Below, one piece after another: positions 34,981 to 42,896 of a stretch of DNA of 64,000 nucleotides. Below the pieces are notes generated by a model. The model saw nothing but the letters and a program-made list of their open reading frames with translations, was not told the DNA's origin and made no database searches. Where the stretch lies: NCBI GenBank assembly GCA_963728855.1, contig CAVSLN010000007.1:372001-436000 (forward strand), in the 5' to 3' direction. This DNA is from AC-43 sp963728855 (GTDB taxonomy: Bacteria > Actinomycetota > Actinomycetes > Mycobacteriales > Micromonosporaceae). The position numbers were made by a program, and so were the translations under genes. The number at the start of each line of letters is the position of its first letter. Positions within the stretch are counted from its first letter, which is position 1.

Positions 34981-35493
34981 ATGACCGACATGACCGAGCT
35001 GGAGAAGGAGAGCCTGTCGGAGATCCCGCACCCGTCGCTGCCCGAGGGGTCGAGCATCTACGGTGGCACGAAGGTGTTCCCCGACTACCAGGCCGAGAAC
35101 GGCGAGGTGTACTTCACCCTCGTGCACGGTATCGCCCACGAGTCCTCGGTGAGCTTCGTGGCGATCCTGCAGGCCACCCGGGCGCTGCGCAAGGGCTTCG
35201 AGTCGGCCATCTACTTCTACGGCCCCGGCTCGCTCAACTGCCTTGCCACGCGCGGCTTCCCGACGACCGGCAACTCCGCCTTCCCGGGCGAGCACAACAT
35301 CAACAACTCGTTGCGTACGTTCATGGCGGAGGGCGGAAAGGTGTTCTGCTGCCGGTTCGGCCTGTCGCTGCACGGCGCGCGCGAGGAGGATCTGATCGAA
35401 GGCGTCATCCCCACCCACCCGCTGGACGTTCAGGACGCGCTGATCCACTACGCCCGCAAGGGCGCGATCATCAACTCCACGTACATGTTCTAG
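34981..35493 (+). CDS. MSMEG_0572/Sll0783-family nitrogen starvation response protein
   Basis: The 170-residue protein has the family's signature blocks: IYGGTKVFPDYQAENGEVYF, VSFVAILQATRALRKGFES, YGPGSLNC, FPTTGNSAFPGEHNINNSL and VFCCRFGLSLHGAREEDL. In Synechocystis sll0783 affects nitrogen-starvation physiology, and the gene marks Nit1C clusters. Its biochemical activity is unknown. It follows AAGGAG and lies 23 bp after the amidohydrolase and 9 bp before the radical SAM gene. The conserved Cys residues (LNC and CC) may be functional. Confidence 0.92.
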   Translation: MTDMTELEKESLSEIPHPSLPEGSSIYGGTKVFPDYQAENGEVYFTLVHGIAHESSVSFVAILQATRALRKGFESAIYFYGPGSLNCLATRGFPTTGNSAFPGEHNINNSLRTFMAEGGKVFCCRFGLSLHGAREEDLIEGVIPTHPLDVQDALIHYARKGAIINSTYMF

Positions 35494-35502
35494 GAGACCG
35501 CG

Positions 35503-36555
35503 ATGAGTCTGGGCACCAGAGTTGACATCGCCGTGCACGGCGTGCGGATGGAGGCGCCGGTCGCCCGCCGCGGCGGCGCCGGCCCGAGCGACGACGGGCA
35601 CCTGGTCGTCGACGGCGCCAACGCCGCGCTGCCGCTCAACCCCCAGAGCCCTTACGTGGTACGGGACGGGCGGCTCCTGCACGGCACCGTCGACACTGGC
35701 CTGTCCATCGAGGTGGTACGGCGCCCCCGGTTCTACGACCTGGTCACCGCCGACGGCGTGCCGTACCACCAGATCGCGCTGCTGCACGGCGCCGACGTGC
35801 TGGCCAGTACGGTCGTGCAGACCTGCGTACGGTACGCGGAGACCGAGCGGTGCCGGTTCTGCACGATCGAGGAGTCGCTACGGGCCGGGTCGACCGTGGC
35901 GGTGAAGACGCCGGCGCAGCTGGCCGAGGTCGCCGAGGCGGCGGTACGCCTGGACCGCGTGCGGCAGCTGGTGCTCACCACGGGTACCTCCGCCGGCCCC
36001 GACCGGGGCGCCCGGCACCTGGCCCGGTGCGTACGAGCCGTGCTGGCGTCCGTACCGGGGCTGCCGATCCAGGTGCAGTGCGAGCCGCCCGCCGACCTGT
36101 CGGCGCTGGCGACCCTGCGGGAGGCGGGCGCCACCGCGATCGGTATCCACGTGGAGTCCCTCGACGACGAGGTGCGCCGCCGGTGGATGCCGGGCAAGGC
36201 GCGGGTACCGATGGCCGACTACGAGGCGGCGTGGGACGAGGCGGTACGGCTGTTCGGGCGCAACCGCGTCTCCACGTACCTCCTCGTGGGGCTCGGTGAG
36301 GACCCCGACGAGCTGGTCGCCGGCGCCGCCCGGCTCATCGACCGCGGCGTGTACCCCTTCGTGGTCCCCTTCCGGCCGATGCTCGGCACACTGGCCCGCC
36401 GCGACGGCGTCCCCGGCCCGGCGCCCGCCCTCGTGCGGGACGTCACCGAGCGGGTGGCCGCCCTGCTGCGCGCGGCCGGCATGGCCGGCGCCGACCAGGA
36501 GGCCGGCTGCGCGGCGTGCGGCGCCTGCGGTGCCCTGCGCGCGGCCGGCGGGTGA
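35503..36555 (+). CDS. MSMEG_0568-family radical SAM protein (Nit1C NitD-like)
   Basis: The 350-residue protein has a likely [4Fe-4S] site at Cys108, Cys117 and Cys120 (TCVRYAETERCRFCTIEES). This is C-x8-C-x2-C rather than the usual C-x3-C-x2-C and fits the MSMEG_0568 family. SAM-binding barrel strands follow (QLVLTTGTSAGPDRGAR, PIQVQCEPPADLSAL, GIHVESLDDEVRRRWMPGKA, TYLLVGLGEDPDEL). Four more cysteines cluster at the C terminus (GCAACGACG), suggesting an auxiliary metal site. It would make a radical-based bond change in the cluster's product. Its stop overlaps the next start (GTGA). Confidence 0.9.
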   Translation: MSLGTRVDIAVHGVRMEAPVARRGGAGPSDDGHLVVDGANAALPLNPQSPYVVRDGRLLHGTVDTGLSIEVVRRPRFYDLVTADGVPYHQIALLHGADVLASTVVQTCVRYAETERCRFCTIEESLRAGSTVAVKTPAQLAEVAEAAVRLDRVRQLVLTTGTSAGPDRGARHLARCVRAVLASVPGLPIQVQCEPPADLSALATLREAGATAIGIHVESLDDEVRRRWMPGKARVPMADYEAAWDEAVRLFGRNRVSTYLLVGLGEDPDELVAGAARLIDRGVYPFVVPFRPMLGTLARRDGVPGPAPALVRDVTERVAALLRAAGMAGADQEAGCAACGACGALRAAGG

Positions 36556-37961
36556 CCGCGGTGTTCGAGGTGTTGCTGGGCGACCCGCCCAGGACCGTGC
36601 GGCGGCCCACGTTCCACATCGAACCGGCCGACCGGGCCGCTACCGCGGCCTACCACGCGCTGCGCACCCAGGTGTTCGTCGACGAGCAGGGACTGTTCGA
36701 GCGGCACGACCGCGACGGGCGCGACGCCGACCCGCGTACCACCGTCCTGGTCGCGCGGGACGCCGACGGCGCGGTGGTCGGCGGGGTGCGGCTGGGCCCG
36801 GTGGACGACGGGCCCGACCTCGGCTGGTGGGCCGGTGGCCGGCTGGCCGTGGCGCCGGGCGCCCGAGCCGCGGGCGGGATCGGCGCGGCGCTGGTACGGG
36901 CCGCCTGCGCGCACGCCGAGCAGGCCGGTGTGCTGCGCTTCGAGGCCACCGTCCAGGCGCGCAACGAGATCCTCTTCGCCCGGCTGGGCTGGCGCCGGGT
37001 CCGGCCGGTACGGGTGGCCGGCGCGCCACACGTACTCATGCGGTGGCCGATCGACCGCGTCGCGCGGCTGGTCGCGGCGACCAAGGGCCAGCTCGGTACC
37101 CTGCTCGCCGGCATGTTTCCGCGCGGTGGTAAGGCTCCGGGCGGTCGCGGGTTCGTCGGCGACGACGGCGCACCGGTACCGGGCAGCGACCTGGTGGCCG
37201 CCTGCGACGCGATCGTGCCGTCGATGGTCGAGCGGGACCCGGAGTGGGCCGGCTGGTGCTCGGTCCTGGTCAACCTCAACGACCTGACCGCGATGGGCGC
37301 CGAGCCGGTCGGGCTGCTCGACGCGCTCGGCGCGCGGGACGCCTCCTTCGCCGCCCGGGTGCTCGCCGGCCTGCGCCGCGCCGCCACGGCCTACGGCGTG
37401 CCGGTCCTCGGCGGGCACACCCAGCTCGGGGTACCGGCCGCGCTGTCGGTCACCGCGCTCGGCCGTGCCGCCCACCCCGTACCCGGTGGCGGTGGCCGGC
37501 CCGGTCACCTGGTCCGGCTCACCGCCGACCTCGGCGGCGACTGGCGGCCCGGCTACCGCGGCCGCCAGTGGGACTCGACGACCGTACGGAGCACGGCCGA
37601 CCTGCGCGCCATGCTGTCCTCGGTCGCCCGCGCCCGCCCGGCCGCCGCGAAGGACGTGTCGATGGCCGGCATCGTCGGTACCCTCGGCATGCTCGCCGAG
37701 GCCAGCGACTGCGCGGCTGTGCTCGACGTGGCGCGGGTACCCCGACCGGCCGGCGCGACCATGGGGGACTGGCTCACCTGCTTTCCGGGCTTCGCTATCG
37801 TCAGCGCCGACCAGCCCGACGGCGTACCGCTGCCCGCCGGCCCGGCACACGGCGCCCTGTGCGGCGAACTGCGTACCGGCTGGGGCGTGTCGCTGCGCTG
37901 GCCCGACGGCGAGTCCACCGAGGTCATCGGCGGACCGGTCACTGGTTTGGGGGCAGCATGA
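36552..37961 (+). CDS. MSMEG_0567/Sll0787-type GNAT-AIR synthase fusion
   Basis: GTG 36552 overlaps the radical SAM stop. The 469-residue protein has an N-terminal GNAT acetyltransferase half (HALRTQVFVDEQGLFERHDR, then GRLAVAPGARAAGGIGAALV, acetyl-CoA P-loop near 100-115). A C-terminal PurM/AIR-synthase-like half follows (VPGSDLVAACDAIVPSMVER, NLNDLTAMGAEPVGLLDAL, GHTQLGVPAALSVTALGRA, AAAKDVSMAGIVGTLGML). In Pseudomonas-type Nit1C clusters these are two genes (NitE, NitF); the fused form matches the mycobacterial type. It probably acetylates and phosphorylates or cyclises the pathway intermediate (inference). Its stop overlaps the nitrilase start. Confidence 0.9.
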   Translation: MTAVFEVLLGDPPRTVRRPTFHIEPADRAATAAYHALRTQVFVDEQGLFERHDRDGRDADPRTTVLVARDADGAVVGGVRLGPVDDGPDLGWWAGGRLAVAPGARAAGGIGAALVRAACAHAEQAGVLRFEATVQARNEILFARLGWRRVRPVRVAGAPHVLMRWPIDRVARLVAATKGQLGTLLAGMFPRGGKAPGGRGFVGDDGAPVPGSDLVAACDAIVPSMVERDPEWAGWCSVLVNLNDLTAMGAEPVGLLDALGARDASFAARVLAGLRRAATAYGVPVLGGHTQLGVPAALSVTALGRAAHPVPGGGGRPGHLVRLTADLGGDWRPGYRGRQWDSTTVRSTADLRAMLSSVARARPAAAKDVSMAGIVGTLGMLAEASDCAAVLDVARVPRPAGATMGDWLTCFPGFAIVSADQPDGVPLPAGPAHGALCGELRTGWGVSLRWPDGESTEVIGGPVTGLGAA

Positions 37962-38800
37962 GAATGGCGGCGGTGGCGGCGGAGTTCGGCCGGGACCTGG
38001 CAGCCGACTTCACGGTCGTCGAGCGGCTGGTCGGCGAGGCACGCGCGGCCGGCGTACGGCTGCTGGCGCTGCCCGAGGCGTGCCTGGGCGGGTACCTGTC
38101 GCACCTCGACGGCGGCGCGGACGACCCGCCGGCGCTCGACCCGGACGGGCCGGAGATCCGCCGCCTGGCGAAGCTCGCCGGCGACCTGGTGGTGTGCGCC
38201 GGGTACTGCGAGGACGCCGGCGACCGGCGGTACAACAGCGTGGTGTGCGTGACCGGCGATGGGGTGCTGGGCCGGCACCGCAAGGTCCACCAGCCGCTGC
38301 GCGAGGACGCCAGCTACGCGGCGGGCGACCGGTTCGCCGCGTTCGACACGCCGGTCGGGCGGCTCGGCATGATGATCTGTTACGACAAGGCGTTCCCGGA
38401 GTCGGCGCGCGCGCTGGCCCTCGACGGTGCCGAGGTCGTGGTGTGCGTGTCTGCGTGGCCGGGCAGCCGTACCCGGCCGAGCCAGAACCTCGCCGAGGAC
38501 CGGTGGACCCGCCGCTTCGACCTGTTCGACCGGGCCCGGGCCCTGGAGAACCAGGTGGTGTGGCTGTCGGCCAACCAGGCCGGGTCGTTCGGCAAGCTGC
38601 GCTTCGTGGCCAGCGCGAAGGTGGTCGACCCGGGCGGCGAGGTGCTCGACACGACCGGGACGGCGGCCGGGATGGCGGTGGCGGAGCTGGACGTACCGGC
38701 CGCGCTGGCCGCCGCCCGGCGATTCATGGGCCACCTGCGCGACCGGCGGCCGGACGCGTACCGGCCGCTGCCCGAGGACCAGACGCTGGCACTCGCGTGA
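37958..38800 (+). CDS. Nitrilase-superfamily carbon-nitrogen hydrolase, intact triad
   Basis: ATG 37958 overlaps the previous stop (ATGA). The 280-residue enzyme has the nitrilase Glu-Lys-Cys triad: Glu40 (LPEACLGGY), Lys109 (GRHRKVHQP) and Cys141 (MICYDKAFPE). These sit in the usual sandwich-fold order. It should hydrolyse a nitrile or amide C-N bond. In the related cyanide-assimilation clusters the nitrilase is the essential enzyme, so this is the likely key enzyme of the operon. It is shorter than Nit6803 (over 300 aa). A second, degenerate copy follows immediately, about half identical by eye. Confidence 0.92.
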   Translation: MRMAAVAAEFGRDLAADFTVVERLVGEARAAGVRLLALPEACLGGYLSHLDGGADDPPALDPDGPEIRRLAKLAGDLVVCAGYCEDAGDRRYNSVVCVTGDGVLGRHRKVHQPLREDASYAAGDRFAAFDTPVGRLGMMICYDKAFPESARALALDGAEVVVCVSAWPGSRTRPSQNLAEDRWTRRFDLFDRARALENQVVWLSANQAGSFGKLRFVASAKVVDPGGEVLDTTGTAAGMAVAELDVPAALAAARRFMGHLRDRRPDAYRPLPEDQTLALA

Positions 38801-39630
38801 GCCTTGTCCGACTGGCCGCGGCGGCCGCGCATTTCGGTCGCGACCTGGAGTTCGACCTCGGTCGCATCGGCAAGCTGGTCGACGACGCCCGCGGTGCCGG
38901 CGCGGGGCTGCTGGTGCTGCCCGACGCGGCGTTGGGCGGGTACCTGGCCGACCTGCGGCACCCGGACCCGGACGCGCTGCCACCGGCGCTCAAGCCGGAC
39001 GACCCGCTGTTGGAACGGGTCGCCGCGCTGGCCGGGGAGATGGTGGTGTGCCTCGGGTACTGCGAGGCGGACGGGGGCGAGCGGTACAACGCCGCCGTCT
39101 GCGTGAGCGGCGACGGGGTGCTGGGCCGGCACCGCAAGGTGCACCTGCCGGCCGGTGAGACCGTCGCGTACCGGGCCGGGGACTCGTTCGCCGCGTTCGA
39201 CACCCCGGTCGGGCGGCTGGGCATGCTCATCGACTACGACAAGACGTTCCCGGAGTCGGCCCGTAGCCTCGCGCTGGACGGTGCCCAGATCCTCGCCTGC
39301 CTGTCCGCGTGGCCGGCGAGCATCACCAACCGGGCACCGCGCATCGCCCAGGACCGGCAGTCGTGGCTGTTCGACCTCTACGACTGCGCCCGCGCGGCGG
39401 AGAACCAGGTCGTCCTGGTCTCGGCCAACCAGACCGGCGCGATCGGGGGCCTGCGGTTCCTGGGGCAGGCCAAGGTGGTCGGGCCGGGCGGGAACATCCT
39501 GGCCCGTACCTGGAGCAAGGCCGGGCTCGCGGTGGCCGAGCTGGACCTGGCCGAGCAGATCGACGCCGCGCGCCGGGTACTGCGCCACCTGGACGAGCGC
39601 CGCCCGGGCAGCTACCGGGGCCTGTCGTGA
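38797..39630 (+). CDS. Nitrilase paralogue with catalytic Glu and Cys replaced by Asp
   Basis: GTG 38797 overlaps the first nitrilase stop. The 277-residue protein aligns along its whole length with the upstream enzyme (GDGVLGRHRKVH, AFDTPVGRLGM, ALDGAQILACLSAWP, NQVVLVSANQTG). The catalytic Glu is Asp43 (LPDAALGGY) and the nucleophile Cys is Asp146 (MLIDYDKTFPE), while Lys114 is kept. It cannot form the thioester used by nitrilases. The frame is intact with normal codon bias, so it is maintained. It may be a pseudoenzyme partner of the active copy, since nitrilases oligomerise, or may have a new reaction. The first is my preferred inference. Confidence 0.9.
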   Translation: MSLVRLAAAAAHFGRDLEFDLGRIGKLVDDARGAGAGLLVLPDAALGGYLADLRHPDPDALPPALKPDDPLLERVAALAGEMVVCLGYCEADGGERYNAAVCVSGDGVLGRHRKVHLPAGETVAYRAGDSFAAFDTPVGRLGMLIDYDKTFPESARSLALDGAQILACLSAWPASITNRAPRIAQDRQSWLFDLYDCARAAENQVVLVSANQTGAIGGLRFLGQAKVVGPGGNILARTWSKAGLAVAELDLAEQIDAARRVLRHLDERRPGSYRGLS

Positions 39631-40745
39631 AGGTCGCCCTGCTGACCTACTCGACCAAGCCCCGGGGCAGCGTCGTGCACACGCTCGCGCTCGCCGAGGC
39701 GCTGGCCGCGCTGGGCGTACGGGTCACCGTGTGGACGCTGGGCCGGGGCGGTGACGCCGGTTTCTTCCGCCCCCTCGACCCGGCGGTACGGCAGGTCGTG
39801 GTCCCGTTCCCCGACCGGCCCGACGAGAGCGTGGGTACCCGTGTGCTGCGCTCGATCGCCGCGCTGCGGTCGGCCTTCGACCCGGCCGGGTACGACGTCG
39901 TGCACGCCCAGGACTGCATCAGCGCCAACGCCGCCGGCCCGTGCGTCCGTACGGTGCACCACCTCGAGCACTTCACCACGCCCGAGCTGGCCGCCTGCCA
40001 CGAGCGGGCGATCACCGTACCGCACACGCACGTCTGCGTCTCCGCCGCCGTCGCCGTCGAGCTGCGCTACGGCTGGGGGCGCACCGCCACGGTGATCCCG
40101 AACGGCGTGGACGGCGCCCGGTTCGCGGCCGCGGCCGGTACCGACCCCGCCGCCGTACGCGCCCGGGAGGGCTGGCGTACCCGGCTGGGCCGCTATGTGC
40201 TGACCGTCGGCGGGGTCGAGCCGCGGAAGGGTTCGCTGGACCTGCTCGAGGCGTACGCGTCGCTGCCGGTACCCCGGCCGCGGCTGGTGGTGGCCGGCGG
40301 CGAGACGCTCTTCGACTACCGCGACTACCGGGTGCGCTGGGAGGCGCGCGCCGCGCAGCTCGGCGTGGTGCCGACCGTGCTCGGCCCGGTGGCGCACGAG
40401 GAGCTGCCGGCCCTGGTCGCCGCGGCCGAGGTCTTCGCCTTTCCGTCCACTGTGGAGGGTTTCGGCCTGGCGGCCATGGAGGCCCTCGCGGCCGGCGTGC
40501 CGCTGGTGACCCGCGACCTGCCGGTGCTCCGGGAGGTCTTCGGCACCGCCGCCCGCTTCGGCACCGACCCGCCCACGCTGGCCGCCCAGATCGGCGACGC
40601 GCTCGGGCGGCCCGACCCGGTACGGCAGGCCGCCGGCCGCGCCCTCGCCGCCCGGCACACGTGGCGTCAGGCTGCCGAGGAGCACCTGCGGCTCTACCGC
40701 ACCCTGGCACCCGTGCCGGCCGGCGGGCACCCGCATCCGAACTGA
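39627..40745 (+). CDS. MSMEG_0565-family glycosyltransferase
   Basis: GTG 39627 overlaps the paralogue stop. The 372-residue GT-B protein opens MKVALLTYSTKPRGSVVHTL, has HAQDCISANAAGPCVRTVHH, TVIPNGVDGARF, LTVGGVEPRKGSLDLLEAYA and the C-terminal nucleotide-sugar site PSTVEGFGLAAMEALAAGVP. This matches the glycosyltransferase of the MSMEG_0565 cluster. Its presence indicates that the pathway product is glycosylated, so the cluster may make a metabolite and not only degrade a nitrile. It is the last gene of the operon. The next gene, an XRE regulator, is 160 bp downstream. Confidence 0.92.
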   Translation: MKVALLTYSTKPRGSVVHTLALAEALAALGVRVTVWTLGRGGDAGFFRPLDPAVRQVVVPFPDRPDESVGTRVLRSIAALRSAFDPAGYDVVHAQDCISANAAGPCVRTVHHLEHFTTPELAACHERAITVPHTHVCVSAAVAVELRYGWGRTATVIPNGVDGARFAAAAGTDPAAVRAREGWRTRLGRYVLTVGGVEPRKGSLDLLEAYASLPVPRPRLVVAGGETLFDYRDYRVRWEARAAQLGVVPTVLGPVAHEELPALVAAAEVFAFPSTVEGFGLAAMEALAAGVPLVTRDLPVLREVFGTAARFGTDPPTLAAQIGDALGRPDPVRQAAGRALAARHTWRQAAEEHLRLYRTLAPVPAGGHPHPN

Positions 40746-40832
40746 CGGCGGCGTCCACGGCGCGCTCACCATCCCGCTGCACGCCACCGTGCTGCACTGC
40801 TCGGGTTCTGGCTGCTGGCCCTCGCGTCCGCC

Positions 40833-40905
40833 GGTACGCTCGGGGTAAGGCGGGCCGTGTTGTAGCGGCACGGCCCGCGCCCTGACCGCTACCAGGGAGC
40901 CCACC
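40833..40905 (+). promoter_or_regulatory. Leader of the XRE gene with GGTACGCT box and hairpin
   Basis: GGTACGCT (40833-40840) looks like an extended -10. It is followed after 10 bp by a perfect 10-bp stem-loop (40850-40859 with 40869-40878), then the ribosome site and ATG 40906. The same box, spacing and GGGCCG hairpin arm occur before the XRE gene at 52598. The hairpin could also terminate the Nit1C-type operon, but the shared layout favours a regulatory leader. Confidence 0.5.
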
Positions 40906-42060
40906 ATGCCGGCCACAATCGGCGACGAGATCTTCATCGGCAAGCAGGTCGCCTACTGGCGGAAGCGCCGCGGCAAGAGCCAACGGGCGCTCGCAGGTCT
41001 TGCCGGCATGAGCCAGCCGTACCTGAGCCAGATCGAACGCTGCGAGCGCGCAGTGAACAGCCGCGGGACCCTGGTGGCGCTGGCTGGCGCGCTCGGCGTG
41101 TCCGTGGCCGAGTTGACCGGCCAGCCCGGTGACCCCACCGACCCGGGGAAGGCGCAGGCCACGCTGAGTGTGCCTGCGATCCGTGAGGCTCTGATCATGC
41201 GTGAGGTCGGCGACCTGCGTCCCCCGGTCGGCGACGTCGATACGTTCATGCGTGCCGGAACGGCGTACGACTTCGCCGCCGCCGCCCCGATGCTGGCGGG
41301 TTTGCTTCACGGATTGACCGGCCCCGACCTGATCCAGGTGTGCCACGTGGCCACCTTCACGCTCAAGCACCTTGGCTATCCAGACCTCGGCCGCGACGCC
41401 GCCCGCCTCGCCGTCGCGGAGGCACGCCGGCTCGACGATCCGGCGTGCATCGGCGTCGCGGAGTTCAACCGCGTACTGAGCTTGCCTGCGGAGATGCCGG
41501 GGGCTTCGGCCATGCTGGCTGGGCGTACCGCTGACGAGATCCAGCCACACGCCGGCGACGCCAAGGTGAGGCAGATCTATGGAATGTTGCACCTGCACGC
41601 CGCGCTCCGGTCCGCTGTCGACCGGCAGCCAACAGGCGCGATGGATCACTTGGCCGAGGCGCAGGACGCTGCGGACTCGCTGGGCGAGCCCGATCATCTC
41701 GGCTTCGCGCACATGGTGTTCGGTCCGACCAACGTCGGAATGTGGCGTCTGGCCATACAACTGGAACTCGGTGAGACCGAGTTGGCCATCGAGCAGGCCG
41801 CCGCAGTGGTGGCGGAGCGTATACCGCTCGCGCACCGCCGGGCCCCGTTCTACCTGGACAAGGCGCATGCACTTGCCAGCAAATGGCGAGACGAGGAAGC
41901 AGTCGCTGCCTTTCTGCGGGCCGAGACCATCGCGCCGCAGTACGTACGGCTGCGTCCAACCGCACGGGACACTATCGGGGTGATCCTGCGCCGGACAAAG
42001 AAGAACGCGGTCAACGAGCTGCTGCGGCGCGCGGCCACAGCGGTCGGGCTTCCGGCCTGA
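40906..42060 (+). CDS. XRE regulator with TPR-like C-terminal region
   Basis: The 384-residue protein has an N-terminal helix-turn-helix (VAYWRKRRGKSQRALAGLAG, then MSQPYLSQIERCERAVNSRG, residues 15-60). A long helical-repeat region follows (HVATFTLKHLGYPDLGRDAA, IEQAAAVVAERIPLAHRRA, VILRRTKKNAVNELLRRAA). This architecture is common for actinomycete XRE proteins that sense a peptide or metabolite through the repeats. It precedes the first intact small-gene pair (42313 and 42546) and shares its leader layout with the XRE gene at 52598. The adjacent Nit1C-type operon is a possible target, but no evidence shows it. Confidence 0.88.
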   Translation: MPATIGDEIFIGKQVAYWRKRRGKSQRALAGLAGMSQPYLSQIERCERAVNSRGTLVALAGALGVSVAELTGQPGDPTDPGKAQATLSVPAIREALIMREVGDLRPPVGDVDTFMRAGTAYDFAAAAPMLAGLLHGLTGPDLIQVCHVATFTLKHLGYPDLGRDAARLAVAEARRLDDPACIGVAEFNRVLSLPAEMPGASAMLAGRTADEIQPHAGDAKVRQIYGMLHLHAALRSAVDRQPTGAMDHLAEAQDAADSLGEPDHLGFAHMVFGPTNVGMWRLAIQLELGETELAIEQAAAVVAERIPLAHRRAPFYLDKAHALASKWRDEEAVAAFLRAETIAPQYVRLRPTARDTIGVILRRTKKNAVNELLRRAATAVGLPA

Positions 42061-42094
42061 TAGCCGCAGGCAATCACTCGCGAGTCGTCGCGCC

Positions 42095-42210
42095 CCTACG
42101 GTCCGTCGCAGAGCGCGCGACGGTCGGTGTCGGACTCGGCCTGGCCGCCGGGCGCTGGGGGGTACGCCCCGGTGTGAAGGTCGGCGGCAGCAACCGGTCT
42201 CCCGCTGGAC
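42095..42210. promoter_or_regulatory. Conserved leader upstream of a small-gene pair, copy 1
   Basis: GAGCGCGCGACGGTCGGTG, GCGCTGGGG, GGTGTGAAGGTCGGCGGCAG and TCTCCCGCTG occur here in the same order and spacing as at 54652-54750, about 200 bp or less before the small-gene pair in both. Conservation is at the base level and no shared reading frame is obvious. A regulatory RNA or recombination-conserved promoter is possible. Confidence 0.5.
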
Positions 42211-42312
42211 GTTCCGCCACGGGCCACACGCCGGCGTACCTCTTCCAGGACCCCGGGCGCTGGCTGCTCGCCCCAGCCGGCCCTGGGCCTCATGCGGAGG
42301 AGCTGAGCGCCT

Positions 42313-42558
42313 ATGTTCCGGCGACGAGCGCGGCCACACACCCGGCGGACAGAACAGCGGACGGCCGTCGACCACGGCACCGCGGCCGGGGCGCGTCGGC
42401 TGCCCGACGGTGACGTAGTCCCGGTGCCCGGCTACCGGCGGTACGCCGACATCCTCAATGGCCCGACCCGGGAGCTACCCGTCGTGGACGTCAACGACCC
42501 GCTGAGGATGACACCCGGGCAGGAGTACCGGTCCGGGCGGCGGCGGTGGTTACCCTGA
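42313..42558 (+). CDS. Small GDxVPxxxYRRYADxL-family protein, copy 2
   Basis: ATG 42313 follows GGAGGAGCTGA and encodes 81 residues. An Arg-rich start (MFRRRARPHTRR) is followed by RRLPDGDVVPVPGYRRYADI, then MTPGQEYRSGRRRWLP at the end. The same core is present in the products of 54851-55087 and the broken 5475-5713. No known family is recognised. Basic ends suggest nucleic-acid or membrane contact. It overlaps the partner gene (start 42546) by 13 bp. Confidence 0.65.
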   Translation: MFRRRARPHTRRTEQRTAVDHGTAAGARRLPDGDVVPVPGYRRYADILNGPTRELPVVDVNDPLRMTPGQEYRSGRRRWLP

Positions 42559-42896
42559 CCGTCCCACATCCGCCGTGGTGCGACCCGGACCGCTGTAGCG
42601 CAAGCGAATCCGGCACCGGTGCACATCTCAGCGCCCGCGCCGCAGTCGCGGGCTCCGTGCTCGCAGCGTGGATGCACGCGCCGGCCCACCAACCGCACCA
42701 CGTGTCCGTCCAGATCTCCTGCCCGGAAAGGCTTCTGTCTCCGTCGGAGGCGTACAACCTCGGCGAGGTGCTGTCGTCCCTCGGCAAGGCAGGGCGGAAG
42801 GCGGAGGGCGGCAACGAGCGGGACGAGGACGAGATCGACCAGATGATCGGCCGGACGCAACGCCTACTCGTCGACTGGCGCCGCGACCGGCGCTGA
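42546..42896 (+). CDS. Partner small protein with PPWCDxxRC motif, copy 2
   Basis: The frame from GTG 42546 encodes 116 residues, starting VTLTVPHPPWCDPDRC and continuing GAHLSARAAVAG, HVSVQISCPERL and SPSEAYNLGEVLSSLGKAGR. The Cys pair (CDPDRC) and a third Cys could bind a metal. The product of 55084-55362 is closely similar along 90 residues. A charged C-terminal extension (DEDEIDQMIGRTQRLLVDWR) is unique to this copy. Function is unknown. The upstream gene's stop lies in a TGACCGTCC junction shared by all three loci. Confidence 0.65.
   Translation: MVTLTVPHPPWCDPDRCSASESGTGAHLSARAAVAGSVLAAWMHAPAHQPHHVSVQISCPERLLSPSEAYNLGEVLSSLGKAGRKAEGGNERDEDEIDQMIGRTQRLLVDWRRDRR

Noticed and set aside
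40850..40878. 10-bp stem-loop as a rho-independent terminator for the Nit1C-type operon
   Set aside because: No T tract follows, and the related leader before 52598 has the same arms, so I treat it as part of the XRE leader.
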